The notes beneath the pieces were generated by a model that worked only from the letters and a program-made list of their open reading frames with translations, had not been told where the DNA came from and made no database searches. From Devosia aurantiaca (lineage in GTDB: Bacteria > Pseudomonadota > Alphaproteobacteria > Rhizobiales > Devosiaceae), in assembly GCF_011058215.1 (NCBI RefSeq), contig NZ_JAALFG010000001.1, positions 129,001 through 193,000 of the forward strand: a stretch of 64,000 nucleotides of DNA, given 5' to 3'. The position numbers and the translations under genes are program-made. Shown here piece by piece: positions 38,569 through 48,482 of this stretch (positions within the stretch are counted from its first letter, which is position 1; each line of letters begins with the position of its first letter).

Positions 38569-40067
38569 GCTGCTTCCTCGACGATGCCGGCGGCGAGACG
38601 CACCAGGGTTTCGGGGGCGAGGCTTTTGTTGTCGAGCGTATCGATCACAAGCCCTTCGCGCATGACGACGATGCGGTCGCTCATGCCCAGGACTTCCGGC
38701 AGTTCGGACGAGACCATGATGACGCTGAGGCCCTGCGCGACCAGTTCGCCCATGAATTCGTGCACGGCGGCCTTGGAGCCGATATCGATGCCCTTGGTGG
38801 GCTCATCGAGGATGATGACCTTGGGCAGGGTCGCGAGCCACTTGGCAATGACGACCTTCTGTTGATTGCCACCCGAGAGGGTCGAAACGTTTTGGCTCAG
38901 CGAATGGGCGCGAAGATCAAGCCGCTCGGTATAGGTGCGGGCGAGCCGATATTCCTCGGCCATGCGCAGGAAGCCGGAGCGGCTGGTCTTGCCGAGGCTG
39001 GGGAGCGAAACATTCTTGAAGATCGGCTCGCCGGTTATGACGCCCTGCTTGCCGCGTTCTTCGGGCACATAGACGATGCCCGCTTCCACGGCGTCGGCAG
39101 GAGAACGCGGCGCCACCGTCTTGCCGCCGAGCACCATGGTGCCGCCCGAAGGCCTGGTCATGCCAAAGACGGCCTGCATCACCTCGGAGCGCCCTGCCCC
39201 GATGAGACCATAAAAGCCGAGGATTTCGCCCTTGCGGACGGAAAAACTGACATCTTCGAATTCGGTGGGATGGGTCAGGCCTTTGACCTCGAGCACCGTT
39301 TCGCCGATCTGCGCCTCGCGGGCGGGGAAGATCTGGTCGACGGAGCGCCCGACCATGAGGCGGACGATTTCGGACTGCGGCGTGTCCTTGATGAAGCCCT
39401 TGCCGACCATCTCGCCATCGCGGAAGACGGTGTAGCGGTCGGCGATGCGGTAGATTTCGTCGAATTTGTGCGAGATGAAGAGGATGGCCTTGCCGTCTTC
39501 CTTGAGGAGCTCGATGAGGACGTAAAGCTCCTCGATCTCTTTTTGGCTCAGCGCCGCAGTGGGCTCGTCCATGATGACGACCTGAGCGTCGACGCTCAGC
39601 GCCCGGGCGACGGCAACCAGATGCTTCTTGGCAATGCCGAGTTCCTTGAGCGGCATGCTGGCGTCGATGCCGGACGCCATGGAATCAAGCGTCAGCTGCG
39701 CCTCGCGCCGCATCGTCTTCCAGTCGATCATGCCGAAACGGTTGGTCGGCGTGTGGCCAAGATAGATGTTCTCGGCGACCGACAGCTCGTCGAAAAGCAC
39801 CGTTTCCTGGTGGATTGCGGTGATCCCCATCTGCGCGGCGGAATGAGCGGTCGGCAGGGTGATCTGGCCGCCGGCCATGCGGATTTCGCCGGCGTCGGGC
39901 TGGTAGATGCCGGTCATGGTCTTGACCAGGGTTGACTTGCCGGCCCCGTTTTCCCCGATCAGCGCGGTGACCTCACCGGCATAGAGTTCCAGCGACACAT
40001 CATTGAGCGCCCGGACGCCGGGAAAGCTCTTGGTGATGCCGGAAAGGGTGAGGATGGGGTCGGTCAT
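38565..40067 (-). CDS. rhaT: L-rhamnose ABC transporter ATP-binding protein RhaT
   Basis: 500-aa double ATPase. First domain Walker [10 protein letters not shown] and Walker [14 protein letters not shown]; second domain [24 protein letters not shown] and [10 protein letters not shown]. Energises RhaPQ import of L-rhamnose. ATPase-permease coupling is shown by a 4-nt overlap with rhaP. A palindromic repeat separates it from rhaS. Confidence 0.92.
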   Translation of the reverse strand: MTDPILTLSGITKSFPGVRALNDVSLELYAGEVTALIGENGAGKSTLVKTMTGIYQPDAGEIRMAGGQITLPTAHSAAQMGITAIHQETVLFDELSVAENIYLGHTPTNRFGMIDWKTMRREAQLTLDSMASGIDASMPLKELGIAKKHLVAVARALSVDAQVVIMDEPTAALSQKEIEELYVLIELLKEDGKAILFISHKFDEIYRIADRYTVFRDGEMVGKGFIKDTPQSEIVRLMVGRSVDQIFPAREAQIGETVLEVKGLTHPTEFEDVSFSVRKGEILGFYGLIGAGRSEVMQAVFGMTRPSGGTMVLGGKTVAPRSPADAVEAGIVYVPEERGKQGVITGEPIFKNVSLPSLGKTSRSGFLRMAEEYRLARTYTERLDLRAHSLSQNVSTLSGGNQQKVVIAKWLATLPKVIILDEPTKGIDIGSKAAVHEFMGELVAQGLSVIMVSSELPEVLGMSDRIVVMREGLVIDTLDNKSLAPETLVRLAAGIVEEAA

Positions 40068-40086
40068 TGTCTTCTCTTAGAAAAGA

Positions 40087-40194
40087 ACCCCCACCCTCAT
40101 TCCCTCCCCACAAGGGGGAGGGAGGCGATGAACACCGGCGTCGCAGTATGCGCCTCCCTCCCCTTGATGGGGAGGGAATGAGGGTGGGGTGGGG
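40087..40194. repeat. Palindromic intergenic repeat between rhaS and rhaT
   Basis: ACCCCCACCCTCATTCCCTC onward (40087-40127) is inverted at 40151-40194 (CGCCTCCCTCCCCTTGATGG onward), giving a long GC-rich hairpin. It could stabilise the rhaS message or reduce read-through into rhaT, yielding excess binding protein. Confidence 0.8.
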
Positions 40195-40251
40195 CCACTA
40201 GTGCCAAAGCCCTGATGCGGCAGCCCGCATCAGGACCGAGTATCTTTCAGA

Positions 40252-41241
40252 TCAGTAGATCTTGGAGAACTCTTCGATGTTGGAGGCGTCGAACTGGAAC
40301 GGGGCGGCCATGGCGGCGGAGTTGGTGTCGTCCAGCGTCACTTCGCCGACGCGGCCGATCGAGAAGGAGGCGCCGGGGGCAGCTTCTTCGCCTTCGACGA
40401 GGGCATTGGCAAGGAACACGGCCGAGTAGCCGAGGTCGATCGGGTTCCAGAGGGCAACGGCCTGCGAGGCGCCGTTATCGATGAACTGCTTGAACTCGGA
40501 CGGCAAGGCGAGGCCGGTGACGTTGATCTTGCCGATCAGGTCCTGGTCGGTCACGACCTGCGCCGCGGCAACCACGCCGACCGTGGTCGGGGCGATGATC
40601 GCCTTGAGATCCGGATAGGCCGAGATCAGGCCGCGGGCTTCTTCGGTCGACTTCACCGAGTCATCGTCGCCATAGACGGTCGCGACGAGATTGATATTGG
40701 GGAATTTTTCCGGGATCGCTGCCTTGGCGGCTTCGATCCAGGCATTCTGGTTGGTCGCGGTTGACGCGGCCGACAGGATCGCGACGTCGCCGCCTTCCGG
40801 CAGGTAATCGGCGGCGAGCTTGATGATGGTTTCGCCGATGAGGTTGACGTCGGACGGGTTGAGGTGGATCTGGCGGCCTTCCGGCGCAACGCCCGAATCC
40901 CAGGAGATGACCTTGATGCCGCGTTCCTGGGCGCGCTGCAGAACCGGGACCAAAGCGTCCGGATCGTTGGCGGAAATGGCGATGGCATCGACCTGCTGGG
41001 CGATCAGGGTGTTGACCACCTCGATCTGGGCTTCGGCAGTCGCGGCGGTCGGGCCGGTATAGATGACTTCGACGCCGAGCTCTTCGGCGGCTTCCTGCGC
41101 GCCCTTGTTGGCGGCGTCAAAGAAGCCATTGCCTAGCGACTTGACGACCAGCGCGATGCGGGTCCCGTCCTGGGCCGCGGCGGGGGCCGCGATCATGACG
41201 GCAACGGTGGCCGTGGCAGCGAGCAGTTTGAACAGGTTCAT
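40252..41241 (-). CDS. rhaS: L-rhamnose-binding protein RhaS
   Basis: 329-aa periplasmic receptor. Signal peptide MNLFKLLAATATVAVMIAAP with AAAQ cleavage site; mature DGTRIALVVKSLGNGFFDAA is the usual opening. Later NALVEGEEAAPGASFSIGRV. GGGAGGAA precedes ATG 41241; longer in-frame starts are rejected because they precede the signal peptide. First gene of the transport operon, 32 nt after rhaR. Confidence 0.92.
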   Translation of the reverse strand: MNLFKLLAATATVAVMIAAPAAAQDGTRIALVVKSLGNGFFDAANKGAQEAAEELGVEVIYTGPTAATAEAQIEVVNTLIAQQVDAIAISANDPDALVPVLQRAQERGIKVISWDSGVAPEGRQIHLNPSDVNLIGETIIKLAADYLPEGGDVAILSAASTATNQNAWIEAAKAAIPEKFPNINLVATVYGDDDSVKSTEEARGLISAYPDLKAIIAPTTVGVVAAAQVVTDQDLIGKINVTGLALPSEFKQFIDNGASQAVALWNPIDLGYSAVFLANALVEGEEAAPGASFSIGRVGEVTLDDTNSAAMAAPFQFDASNIEEFSKIY

Positions 41242-41273
41242 TTGGTTTCCTCCCATGATATCTGATCTTGTTC

Positions 41274-42080
41274 TCAGGCGACGGTTGCTTGCTTGTCGGC
41301 CTGAGAGGTTACGTCCGCAACAAGGAGCCGCACGCCTGCCGTTTCCAGCATTTGGCGATCTTCGTCGCGGATGCCGCTGTCGGTGATGACGGCAGCAATT
41401 CGGTCCAACCCGCAAAGGATGAGGCTCGAGCGGGCGGAAAATTTCGAGGAGTCGGCAAGGACGATCAGCTCGTCGGCCTGTCCGATCAGCGCCAGTTCGG
41501 ACTGGACCACCATCGGGTCCGCCTCCATCAGGCCGTGAGCGCCGAGGCCCTGGCAGCCGATGAACATGCGCTTGGCAAAAAAATGCGACGCCACCACGCC
41601 GCCAAAGGGCGAGAGGATGACGTTCTGCTCGCGATAAACGGTGCCGCCCGGAATGACCACGGAATTGCGCGAGTTGTGGATCAGGAACTCGGCAATGGCG
41701 AAGCTGTTGGTGAAGACGCTGAGACGCTTGGCCGTCAGATGATGCACCATCTGGTAGGTGGTGGTGCCGCCATTGATGATGATGGGCTCGCCATCAACGC
41801 ACATATCGGCAGCGATGCGCGCAATTGCGCGCTTTTGCCCTATGTTGATCGTTTCGTTGACGGAGAATGGGCGACCAATCAGTCCGCCTTGCGACGGTGG
41901 GTTGATGGCCTCGGCGCCACCGCGCACGCGGCGCAGCTTGCCTTGCACATGCAGGGCCGCAATATCCCGGCGAATGGTGGCTTCGGACGAATTGGTGACC
42001 TCGCACAACTCCGCCACCGTCGCGACGGGGCGGGACTGCGCTGCGGCCAGAATAACGCGATGGCGTTCCGTTTCGTGCAA
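41274..42080 (-). CDS. rhaR: DeoR family regulator RhaR of the rhamnose locus
   Basis: 268-aa repressor. N-terminal DeoR helix-turn-helix: TVAELCEVTNSSEATIRRDI, then LRRVRGGAEA; C-terminal sugar-phosphate-sensing domain with IIINGGTTTYQMVHHL. The TTG at 42080 (MHETERHRVILAA) follows AGGGAG and gives the expected N-terminus; the longer TTG start at 42131 would lie inside the operator repeats. Divergent from rhaD. Confidence 0.87.
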   Translation of the reverse strand: MHETERHRVILAAAQSRPVATVAELCEVTNSSEATIRRDIAALHVQGKLRRVRGGAEAINPPSQGGLIGRPFSVNETINIGQKRAIARIAADMCVDGEPIIINGGTTTYQMVHHLTAKRLSVFTNSFAIAEFLIHNSRNSVVIPGGTVYREQNVILSPFGGVVASHFFAKRMFIGCQGLGAHGLMEADPMVVQSELALIGQADELIVLADSSKFSARSSLILCGLDRIAAVITDSGIRDEDRQMLETAGVRLLVADVTSQADKQATVA

Positions 42081-42128
42081 TGCTGATACTCCCTGAACGC
42101 ATTTCCTTCCACTCGCCGCGATCAAAGT

Positions 42129-42195
42129 CAATCATCAAAAATTCAGGACCAATCATTATTGCGCATCGATGACGCGAAGTGATTGTTTCTGATTG
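42129..42195. promoter_or_regulatory. Candidate RhaR operator array (CAATCA / TGATTG repeats)
   Basis: Four hexamer copies: CAATCA at 42129 and 42150 and their complement TGATTG at 42180 and 42190. They are arranged as two direct pairs facing each other in the rhaR-rhaD divergent region. DeoR regulators often bind such short repeats. Copies seen; binding inferred. Confidence 0.5.
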
Positions 42196-42259
42196 ACAGG
42201 GATCAGGTGGCTGTGGCCTTTTCCGCGCAACTGACTATTGCCGATCTGGGAGGAATGCC

Positions 42260-44356
42260 ATGTCCACCGCGCCCAAGCGCCTCGAAAACAAGTGGGACGA
42301 TGCGGTTGCCGCCAGCATGAGCGAGCCTGAGCGGCTGGTGTATCGCTCCAACCTTTTGGGCTCCGACAAGCGCGTCACAAATTATGGCGGCGGTAACACC
42401 TCCTCCAAGATCTGGCAGAAGGATCCGCTGACCGGCGAGGACGTGGAAGTGCTCTGGGTCAAGGGTTCGGGTGGCGACAATGCCTCGATCAAGCTCGATG
42501 GCTTTGCCACCCTCTATATGGACAAGCTGCGCGCGCTGAAGGGGCTTTATCGCGGCGTCGAATTCGAAGACGAGATGGTGGGCTACCTGCCGCACGCGAC
42601 CTTCAACCTCAACCCGCGCGCCTCCTCGATCGACACCCCGCTCCACGCCTATGTGAACCGGCCCTTTGTCGATCACATGCATCCGGACGCAATCATCGCC
42701 ATCGCCGCCTCCAAAAACTCGCGCGAGCTGACGCAGCAGATCTTTGGCAACACGATCGGCTGGCTGCCTTGGAAGAAGCCGGGCTTCGAGCTTGGCCTGT
42801 GGCTGGAAAAGTTCTACCTGGAACATCCCGAAGCCGAGGGGGTGATCCTAGAGTCACACGGCCTCTTCACTTGGGGCAATACGCCCAAGGAATGCTACGA
42901 AACCACGATCCGCATCATCAACCAGGCGATCGAATGGTTCGAAGGGCAGACGGAGGGCAAAACCATCTTTGGTGGCATCGCCACCCAGTCGCTTTCGGCT
43001 GAAGAGCGTCGCGCCGTTGCGGCAAAACTGATGCCGAAGATTCGTGGCTTCATCTCCGAAGACAGCCATAAGCTTGGCCATTTCGACGATAGCGACGCGG
43101 TGCTCGAATTCGTCAATTCGAAAAACCTGCGCCCGCTGGCGGCGCTCGGCACCTCCTGCCCGGACCACTTCCTGCGCACCAAGATTCGACCGCTGGTCAT
43201 CGACTTCGATCCGGCCAATCCCGATGTCGATGCCGTCATCGCCGGGCTGGACAAGCAGATTGCCGATTACCGTGCCGATTACGCCGCTTATTACGAGCGC
43301 TCCAAGCACCCTAATTCGCCCGCCATCCGCGACCCGAACGCCGTCGTCTACCTGATCCCGGGCGTCGGCATGATCACCTTTGCCAAGGACAAGGCGACCG
43401 CCCGCATTTCCGGCGAGTTCTATGTCAACGCCATCAACGTGATGCGCGGCGCTTCGACCGTCTCGGAGTACCAGGGCCTGCCCGAGCAGGAAGCCTTCGA
43501 CATCGAATATTGGCTGCTCGAAGAAGCCAAGCTGCAGCGCATGCCGAAGCCCAAATCGCTGGCCGGCAAGATCGCTCTCGTCACCGGCGGCGCCGGTGGC
43601 ATCGGCAAGGCCACGGCTGCCCGCTTGCTGCGCGAAGGCGCCTGTGTGGTCCTAGCCGATATCGATCAGACCGCCCTCGATGGCGCCATGGCCGAGCTTT
43701 CCGGCATTTTTGGCGCTGACTTTGTCCGTCCGGTGAACATCAACGTCACTAAGGAAGAGCAGGTCACCGCCGGCTTCGCCCATGCCGTAGTGGAGTTTGG
43801 TGGCCTCGACATTCTCGTGTCGAACGCCGGTCTAGCTTCCTCGGCGCCAATCGAGGAGACGACGCTCGAGCTCTGGAACAAGAACATGGACATCCTGTCC
43901 ACGGGCTATTTCCTTGTGTCGCGCGAAGCCTTCCGGCTATTCCGAAGCCAGAAGATCGGCGGCAACGTCGTCTTCGTCGCCTCCAAAAACGGCCTCGCCG
44001 CTTTCCCCAACGCCGCCGCCTATTGCACCGCCAAGGCCGCCGAAATCCATCTCGCCCGCTGCCTTGCGCTGGAAGGCGCCGAAGCGCAGATCCGCGTCAA
44101 TGTCGTCAATCCGGACGCCGTCTTGCGAGGCTCGAAGATCTGGGCCGGCGAATGGCTCGAGCAGCGCGCTTCGACCTACAAGACCGACAAAGATGGTCTT
44201 GAGGAAATGTATCGCCAGCGCTCGATGCTGAAGCGTTCGGTGTTCCCCGAAGACATTGCCGAGGCGATCTACTTCTTCGCTTCGGAAGCCTCGGCAAAAT
44301 CCACCGGCAACATCCTCAACGTCGACGCGGGCAATGCCCAGTCGTTCCCGCGCTAA
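42260..44356 (+). CDS. rhaD: Bifunctional rhamnulose-1-phosphate aldolase/lactaldehyde dehydrogenase
   Basis: 698-aa two-domain enzyme. N-terminal class II aldolase domain with zinc-site regions DHMHPDAIIAIAA and LESHGLFTWGNTP splits rhamnulose-1-phosphate to DHAP and L-lactaldehyde. C-terminal SDR domain (KIALVTGGAGGIGKATAARL, catalytic AAYCTAKAAEIH) oxidises lactaldehyde. GGGAGG precedes ATG 42260. Divergent from rhaR, as in Rhizobium. Confidence 0.94.
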   Translation: MSTAPKRLENKWDDAVAASMSEPERLVYRSNLLGSDKRVTNYGGGNTSSKIWQKDPLTGEDVEVLWVKGSGGDNASIKLDGFATLYMDKLRALKGLYRGVEFEDEMVGYLPHATFNLNPRASSIDTPLHAYVNRPFVDHMHPDAIIAIAASKNSRELTQQIFGNTIGWLPWKKPGFELGLWLEKFYLEHPEAEGVILESHGLFTWGNTPKECYETTIRIINQAIEWFEGQTEGKTIFGGIATQSLSAEERRAVAAKLMPKIRGFISEDSHKLGHFDDSDAVLEFVNSKNLRPLAALGTSCPDHFLRTKIRPLVIDFDPANPDVDAVIAGLDKQIADYRADYAAYYERSKHPNSPAIRDPNAVVYLIPGVGMITFAKDKATARISGEFYVNAINVMRGASTVSEYQGLPEQEAFDIEYWLLEEAKLQRMPKPKSLAGKIALVTGGAGGIGKATAARLLREGACVVLADIDQTALDGAMAELSGIFGADFVRPVNINVTKEEQVTAGFAHAVVEFGGLDILVSNAGLASSAPIEETTLELWNKNMDILSTGYFLVSREAFRLFRSQKIGGNVVFVASKNGLAAFPNAAAYCTAKAAEIHLARCLALEGAEAQIRVNVVNPDAVLRGSKIWAGEWLEQRASTYKTDKDGLEEMYRQRSMLKRSVFPEDIAEAIYFFASEASAKSTGNILNVDAGNAQSFPR

Positions 44357-44385
44357 TCTGGCATTGTCCTAGCCCACCCACTGAA

Positions 44386-44456
44386 TGTCACCCCGGCGAA
44401 GGCCGGGGCCCATCCTGAGATCTCAAGATGGATCCCGGCTCAAGGCCGGGATGACA
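44386..44456. repeat. Palindromic intergenic repeat between rhaD and rhaI
   Basis: TGTCACCCCGGCGAAGGCCG onward at 44386 and ...CTCAAGGCCGGGATGACA ending at 44456 are imperfect inverted copies, a common Hyphomicrobiales dispersed palindrome. It lies in the 130-bp rhaD-rhaI gap. Confidence 0.8.
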
Positions 44457-44486
44457 GCCGGTGGGTGTGGGAGGAGGAGCAATAAA

Positions 44487-45776
44487 ATGACCGAACAGAT
44501 CATCGAGCAGTCCGTTGTCGAAGCGGAAAACGCCAAGCGCGAGGCCGACCTCCGCCGGGATTATGAAACCCTGGGCGAACGCCTCGACCGCCGTGGCATC
44601 GCCATCGACGCGATCAAAGCCAAGGTCGCCGATTTTTCCGTGGCCGTCCCCTCCTGGGGCGTCGGCACCGGCGGGACGCGCTTTGCGAAGTTCCCGGGCA
44701 AGGGCGAGCCACGCGATATTTTCGACAAGATCGAAGACTGCGCCGTCATCGCCCAGCTGACCCAGGCGACCAGAACCATCTCGCTCCACATTCCATGGGA
44801 CAAGGCCGATCCGAACCGGTTGAAGCAGGCTGCGAGCCGCTTCAACCTGGGCTTCGATGCCATGAACTCGAACACGTTTTCGGACGCCAAGGGGCAGATG
44901 CAGAGCTACAAGTTCGGCTCGCTCTCGGCCTATGATAAGGCGACCCGCGACCAGGCGATCGAGCACAATCTCGAATGCATCGAGATCGGCAAGACAATCG
45001 GCTCGAAAGCTTTGACCATCTGGATCGGTGACGGCTCCAATTTTCCGGGCCAGGTCAATTTCGCCGACCAGTTCGCCAACTACCTCGATAGCGCCAGGGC
45101 CATCTACGCCGCACTCCCCGACGACTGGCGCGTTTATACCGAACACAAGATGTACGAGCCGGCCTTCTATTCGACGGTCGTGCAGGACTGGGGCACGAAC
45201 TACATCATCGCCAAGGAACTGGGCGATAAGGCCTTCTGCCTCGTCGACCTCGGCCACCATGCCCCCAACGTCAATATCGAAATGATCGTCTCCCGCCTTG
45301 CCCAGTTCGGCAAGCTTGGCGGCTTCCATTTCAATGACAGCAAATATGGCGACGACGATCTCGACGCCGGCTCGGTCGATCCCTATCGCCTGTTCCTCGT
45401 CTTCAACGAACTCGTTGATATCGAAACCCGGGACGCCGAATTCCGCCCGGCGCATATGCTGGACCAGTCGCACAATGTCACCGATCCGATCGAGTCGCTG
45501 ATGCTGTCGGCGTCGGACGTGCAGCGCTCCTACGCGCAGGCTCTGCTTGTGGACAGAAAAGCGCTCAAGGCTGCGCAGGTGGCTAACGATGCGCTGACTG
45601 CAACCCAGCAGCTGCGACACGCCTTCCGCACCGATGTCGAGCCTATTCTGGCCATGGCCCGCCTCGAACAGGGCGGCGCCATCGATCCGCTCGCGACTTA
45701 CCGCGCCTCGGGCTATCGCGCCAAGGTTGCCGACATTCGGCCAGAAGTCGAAGGCGGTTCGGGCGGCATCGTCTAG
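44487..45776 (+). CDS. rhaI: L-rhamnose isomerase (rhizobial/Pseudomonas type)
   Basis: 429-aa metal-dependent isomerase converting L-rhamnose to L-rhamnulose. Barrel motifs: SLHIPWDKAD, TIWIGDGSNFPGQ, YTEHKMYEP (metal Glu), LVDLGHHAPNVNIE and GGFHFNDSKYGDDDLDAGS. GGAGGAGG precedes ATG 44487; an in-frame extension to 44385 runs through the repeat and is rejected. Convergent with the hybrid kinase. Confidence 0.94.
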   Translation: MTEQIIEQSVVEAENAKREADLRRDYETLGERLDRRGIAIDAIKAKVADFSVAVPSWGVGTGGTRFAKFPGKGEPRDIFDKIEDCAVIAQLTQATRTISLHIPWDKADPNRLKQAASRFNLGFDAMNSNTFSDAKGQMQSYKFGSLSAYDKATRDQAIEHNLECIEIGKTIGSKALTIWIGDGSNFPGQVNFADQFANYLDSARAIYAALPDDWRVYTEHKMYEPAFYSTVVQDWGTNYIIAKELGDKAFCLVDLGHHAPNVNIEMIVSRLAQFGKLGGFHFNDSKYGDDDLDAGSVDPYRLFLVFNELVDIETRDAEFRPAHMLDQSHNVTDPIESLMLSASDVQRSYAQALLVDRKALKAAQVANDALTATQQLRHAFRTDVEPILAMARLEQGGAIDPLATYRASGYRAKVADIRPEVEGGSGGIV

Positions 45777-45821
45777 GGCCCGACGCCGCCAAACATTTCG
45801 GAGATTATTGCCCTTCGCCCA

Positions 45822-48344
45822 TCAGCGTAGGGCCAGGAGCTCCTGCACGCGTTGTGCCAGGGCATGCATCTGGAAGGGCTTGGGCAGAACCTGCATGCCC
45901 GGCTCCAGATGATCGTGATTGAGCACGGCATTCTCGGCATAGCCAGTGATGAACAACACCTTGAGGCCTGGCCGTACCTCTCTTGCGGCAGCGGCGACCT
46001 GGCGGCCATTCATGCCGCCGGGCAGGCCGACATCGGTCACCAAAAGATCGATCACGGCGTCGGACTCGAGCACTTTCAGGGCCGAGGCGCCATCCCCAGC
46101 TTCGAGGATCGAATAGCCGAGGTCTTCCAGCGCTTCGACGACGACCATGCGGACCAGCGGCTCGTCATCGACGACTAGGACCGTTTCCTTGCCCTCGGGT
46201 AAGATGGCCTCGGACGCAGCATTGTCCGCATCATTGGTAAGCGACTGACCCTGATGGCGCGGCAGATAAAGGCAGATTACCGTGCCTTCGCCAACCTTGG
46301 ACCGGATGTTGACGGCGCCACCCGATTGCCCGGCAAAGCCATAGACCATGGAAAGGCCTAGCCCGGTACCCTGCCCCATGGGCTTGGTGGTGTAGAATGG
46401 CTCGAAGGCCCGCTGTACCACCTCTGGCGGCATGCCGACGCCGGTGTCTTCAACGCATAGGGACACGTAGTCTCCGGCGTTCAGGCCATGCTGTCGTGCC
46501 TCCGACGCATCTAAACGCGTATTGGCCGATCGGATGGTGATCGTTCCACCATCGGGCATGGCGTCACGCGCATTGATGCAGAGGTTGAGGAGAGCATTTT
46601 CGAGTTGTCCGACATCGAGGAAGGTCGTCCAGAGGTCGTTCTCCTCGACGGTCTTGACCTCGATCTCCGGCCCGACGCTGCGCTGAATCAGCTCCAGCAT
46701 GCCCGCGATCAGCGCGGACAGGCGCGTTGGCTTGGGTTCCAGCGTCTGGCGGCGCGAGAAGGCCAAGAGCCGCTGCGTGAGATTGGCCGCCCGGTTGGCG
46801 GCCCCCGTGGCACCGATGATGTGGCGCTCGATTTCCGAAACGCGTCCTTGCGCCAGGCGCTTGGACATCAGCTCGAGGCTGCCCGTGATCCCGGCAATGA
46901 TGTTGTTGAAATCGTGGGCGATGCCGCCCGTGAGCTGGCCCACGGCTTCCATCTTCTGCGCCTGGCGAAGCGCTTCCTCGGTCTGCCGCAGCGCCCTCCC
47001 AGCTTCGCGCTCGGCCGTCACATCGCGGCCCACGGCATGAATGTGATCTTCGAAGGGCACTGCCGTCCAATCGAGGACACGATAGGTCCCATCTGCATGG
47101 CGGTAGCGGTTTTCAAAGGCCAAGGTGGTGTAGCCCTCGGACAGGCGCCTGATTTCTCTTTCGGTGGAAGCCAGATCATCGGGGTGAATGAAGTCGGTCA
47201 GCAAGCGCCCGGTTAGGTGCTCGGGATCGTATCCCAGAATGCGCGTGGCCGAGGGATTGATCGAGGTGATGCGGCCTTCGTGGTCGGCGACAAGCATCAG
47301 TTCCTGCGAGATCTTCCACAACCGGTCGTGGTCGCGCGTCTTGGTCTCGACCCGTTGCTCGAGCTCCCGATTGGCGCGTTCGAGCGCATTTTGGGCCTGG
47401 GCACGTTCGAGGGCAGACCAGGTGCGCTCGGCGACATCCTGGATGAGCTTGGTCTCGGCCGGCGTCCACTTCCGCACATCACGGCAATGGATATAGAAGG
47501 CCGCAATCATGCGGCCATTTTTGACCAGACTCGCGGTTAAGGCGGAGAACGTCTGCAGATAGGCGAAAGCGGCTTTGCTGGCGTCATCGGCAATACGAGG
47601 ATCGTTATAAACGTCGTCGACCACCAGCGGCTCGCCCCGCTTCAGCGCGCCGTGGATTTCGGGACCGAAACCAGCCAGATCGTGCGTACCGTTGAAGCTT
47701 TCGATCAGCCCGTCGGTCCAGTTGTTCTCGGTGGTAAAGAAGCGTTCGGTCACGTCGACCGACCCATAACCGACGCGGTTGGCCTTGAGGTGCTGCCCAA
47801 GCGAGCGTTGAGAGACCTGGATGATCTCGGCTGGGTCCGCTAGCGTGCGCAGGTCTTCTTCGAGGCGGCTCAAGAATTGCTCGGAGCGCCGTGCCAGCGC
47901 CTGCTCGGTGGTTTCGGTCACGAGGCAGATGAAGCCCGCGACCTTTTCGTGATCGCGCAGCGGCGTATACGAAAAGCTGAACCATGCGTCTTCGAGCCCG
48001 TGGCCGCGGTCGACGCGAAGACCGGCATTTTCGACAACGACGCCCTTGCCGGAAAGCGTCTGATCGATCAGCGGGCCGACAGTGTCCCATACCTCTCCCC
48101 AGACTTCCCTGAGCGGGCGGCCCAAGGCGGGCGGCTTGTCGCCGAGCAGGGGGCGATAAGCATCATTATAAAGGAGCGTCAGGTCCGGACCCCAGGCAAG
48201 CCAGACCGGCGTATCGGCGTCGAGCATGAACGAGACCATGGTGCGCAACGCGGCGGGCCAGGTTTCGCGGTGACCCAACGCTGTCGCCGACCAATCCCTC
48301 TCAAGAATTTCGGTCGCAATGGATGAGGTGCTGTCGAGGATCAT
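45822..48344 (-). CDS. Hybrid sensor histidine kinase/response regulator
   Basis: 840-aa cytoplasmic protein. Order: N-terminal PAS-like region (residues about 20-150, [18 protein letters not shown]), GAF (about 165-315), PAS (about 345-460), HisKA with phospho-acceptor in [14 protein letters not shown], HATPase with [12 protein letters not shown] and [13 protein letters not shown], and a C-terminal receiver with [12 protein letters not shown] and VTDVGLPGG. No TM helix, so a soluble sensor. ATG 48344 (MILDSTSS) is preferred to 48458. Partner response regulator not in the window. Confidence 0.9.
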   Translation of the reverse strand: MILDSTSSIATEILERDWSATALGHRETWPAALRTMVSFMLDADTPVWLAWGPDLTLLYNDAYRPLLGDKPPALGRPLREVWGEVWDTVGPLIDQTLSGKGVVVENAGLRVDRGHGLEDAWFSFSYTPLRDHEKVAGFICLVTETTEQALARRSEQFLSRLEEDLRTLADPAEIIQVSQRSLGQHLKANRVGYGSVDVTERFFTTENNWTDGLIESFNGTHDLAGFGPEIHGALKRGEPLVVDDVYNDPRIADDASKAAFAYLQTFSALTASLVKNGRMIAAFYIHCRDVRKWTPAETKLIQDVAERTWSALERAQAQNALERANRELEQRVETKTRDHDRLWKISQELMLVADHEGRITSINPSATRILGYDPEHLTGRLLTDFIHPDDLASTEREIRRLSEGYTTLAFENRYRHADGTYRVLDWTAVPFEDHIHAVGRDVTAEREAGRALRQTEEALRQAQKMEAVGQLTGGIAHDFNNIIAGITGSLELMSKRLAQGRVSEIERHIIGATGAANRAANLTQRLLAFSRRQTLEPKPTRLSALIAGMLELIQRSVGPEIEVKTVEENDLWTTFLDVGQLENALLNLCINARDAMPDGGTITIRSANTRLDASEARQHGLNAGDYVSLCVEDTGVGMPPEVVQRAFEPFYTTKPMGQGTGLGLSMVYGFAGQSGGAVNIRSKVGEGTVICLYLPRHQGQSLTNDADNAASEAILPEGKETVLVVDDEPLVRMVVVEALEDLGYSILEAGDGASALKVLESDAVIDLLVTDVGLPGGMNGRQVAAAAREVRPGLKVLFITGYAENAVLNHDHLEPGMQVLPKPFQMHALAQRVQELLALR

Positions 48345-48482
48345 GCTCAAGGGTGGGTACCGTCGCCCGGTGCTGTTCTTTGATTTCTTTGGGCGCGCTT
48401 TGTCATTACGCAAACGGGCGCAGATGCTCAAGCTTTCGGGGACTGATGAGGGCGGCATGGTGACGCTGGCGTCAATGCATCT

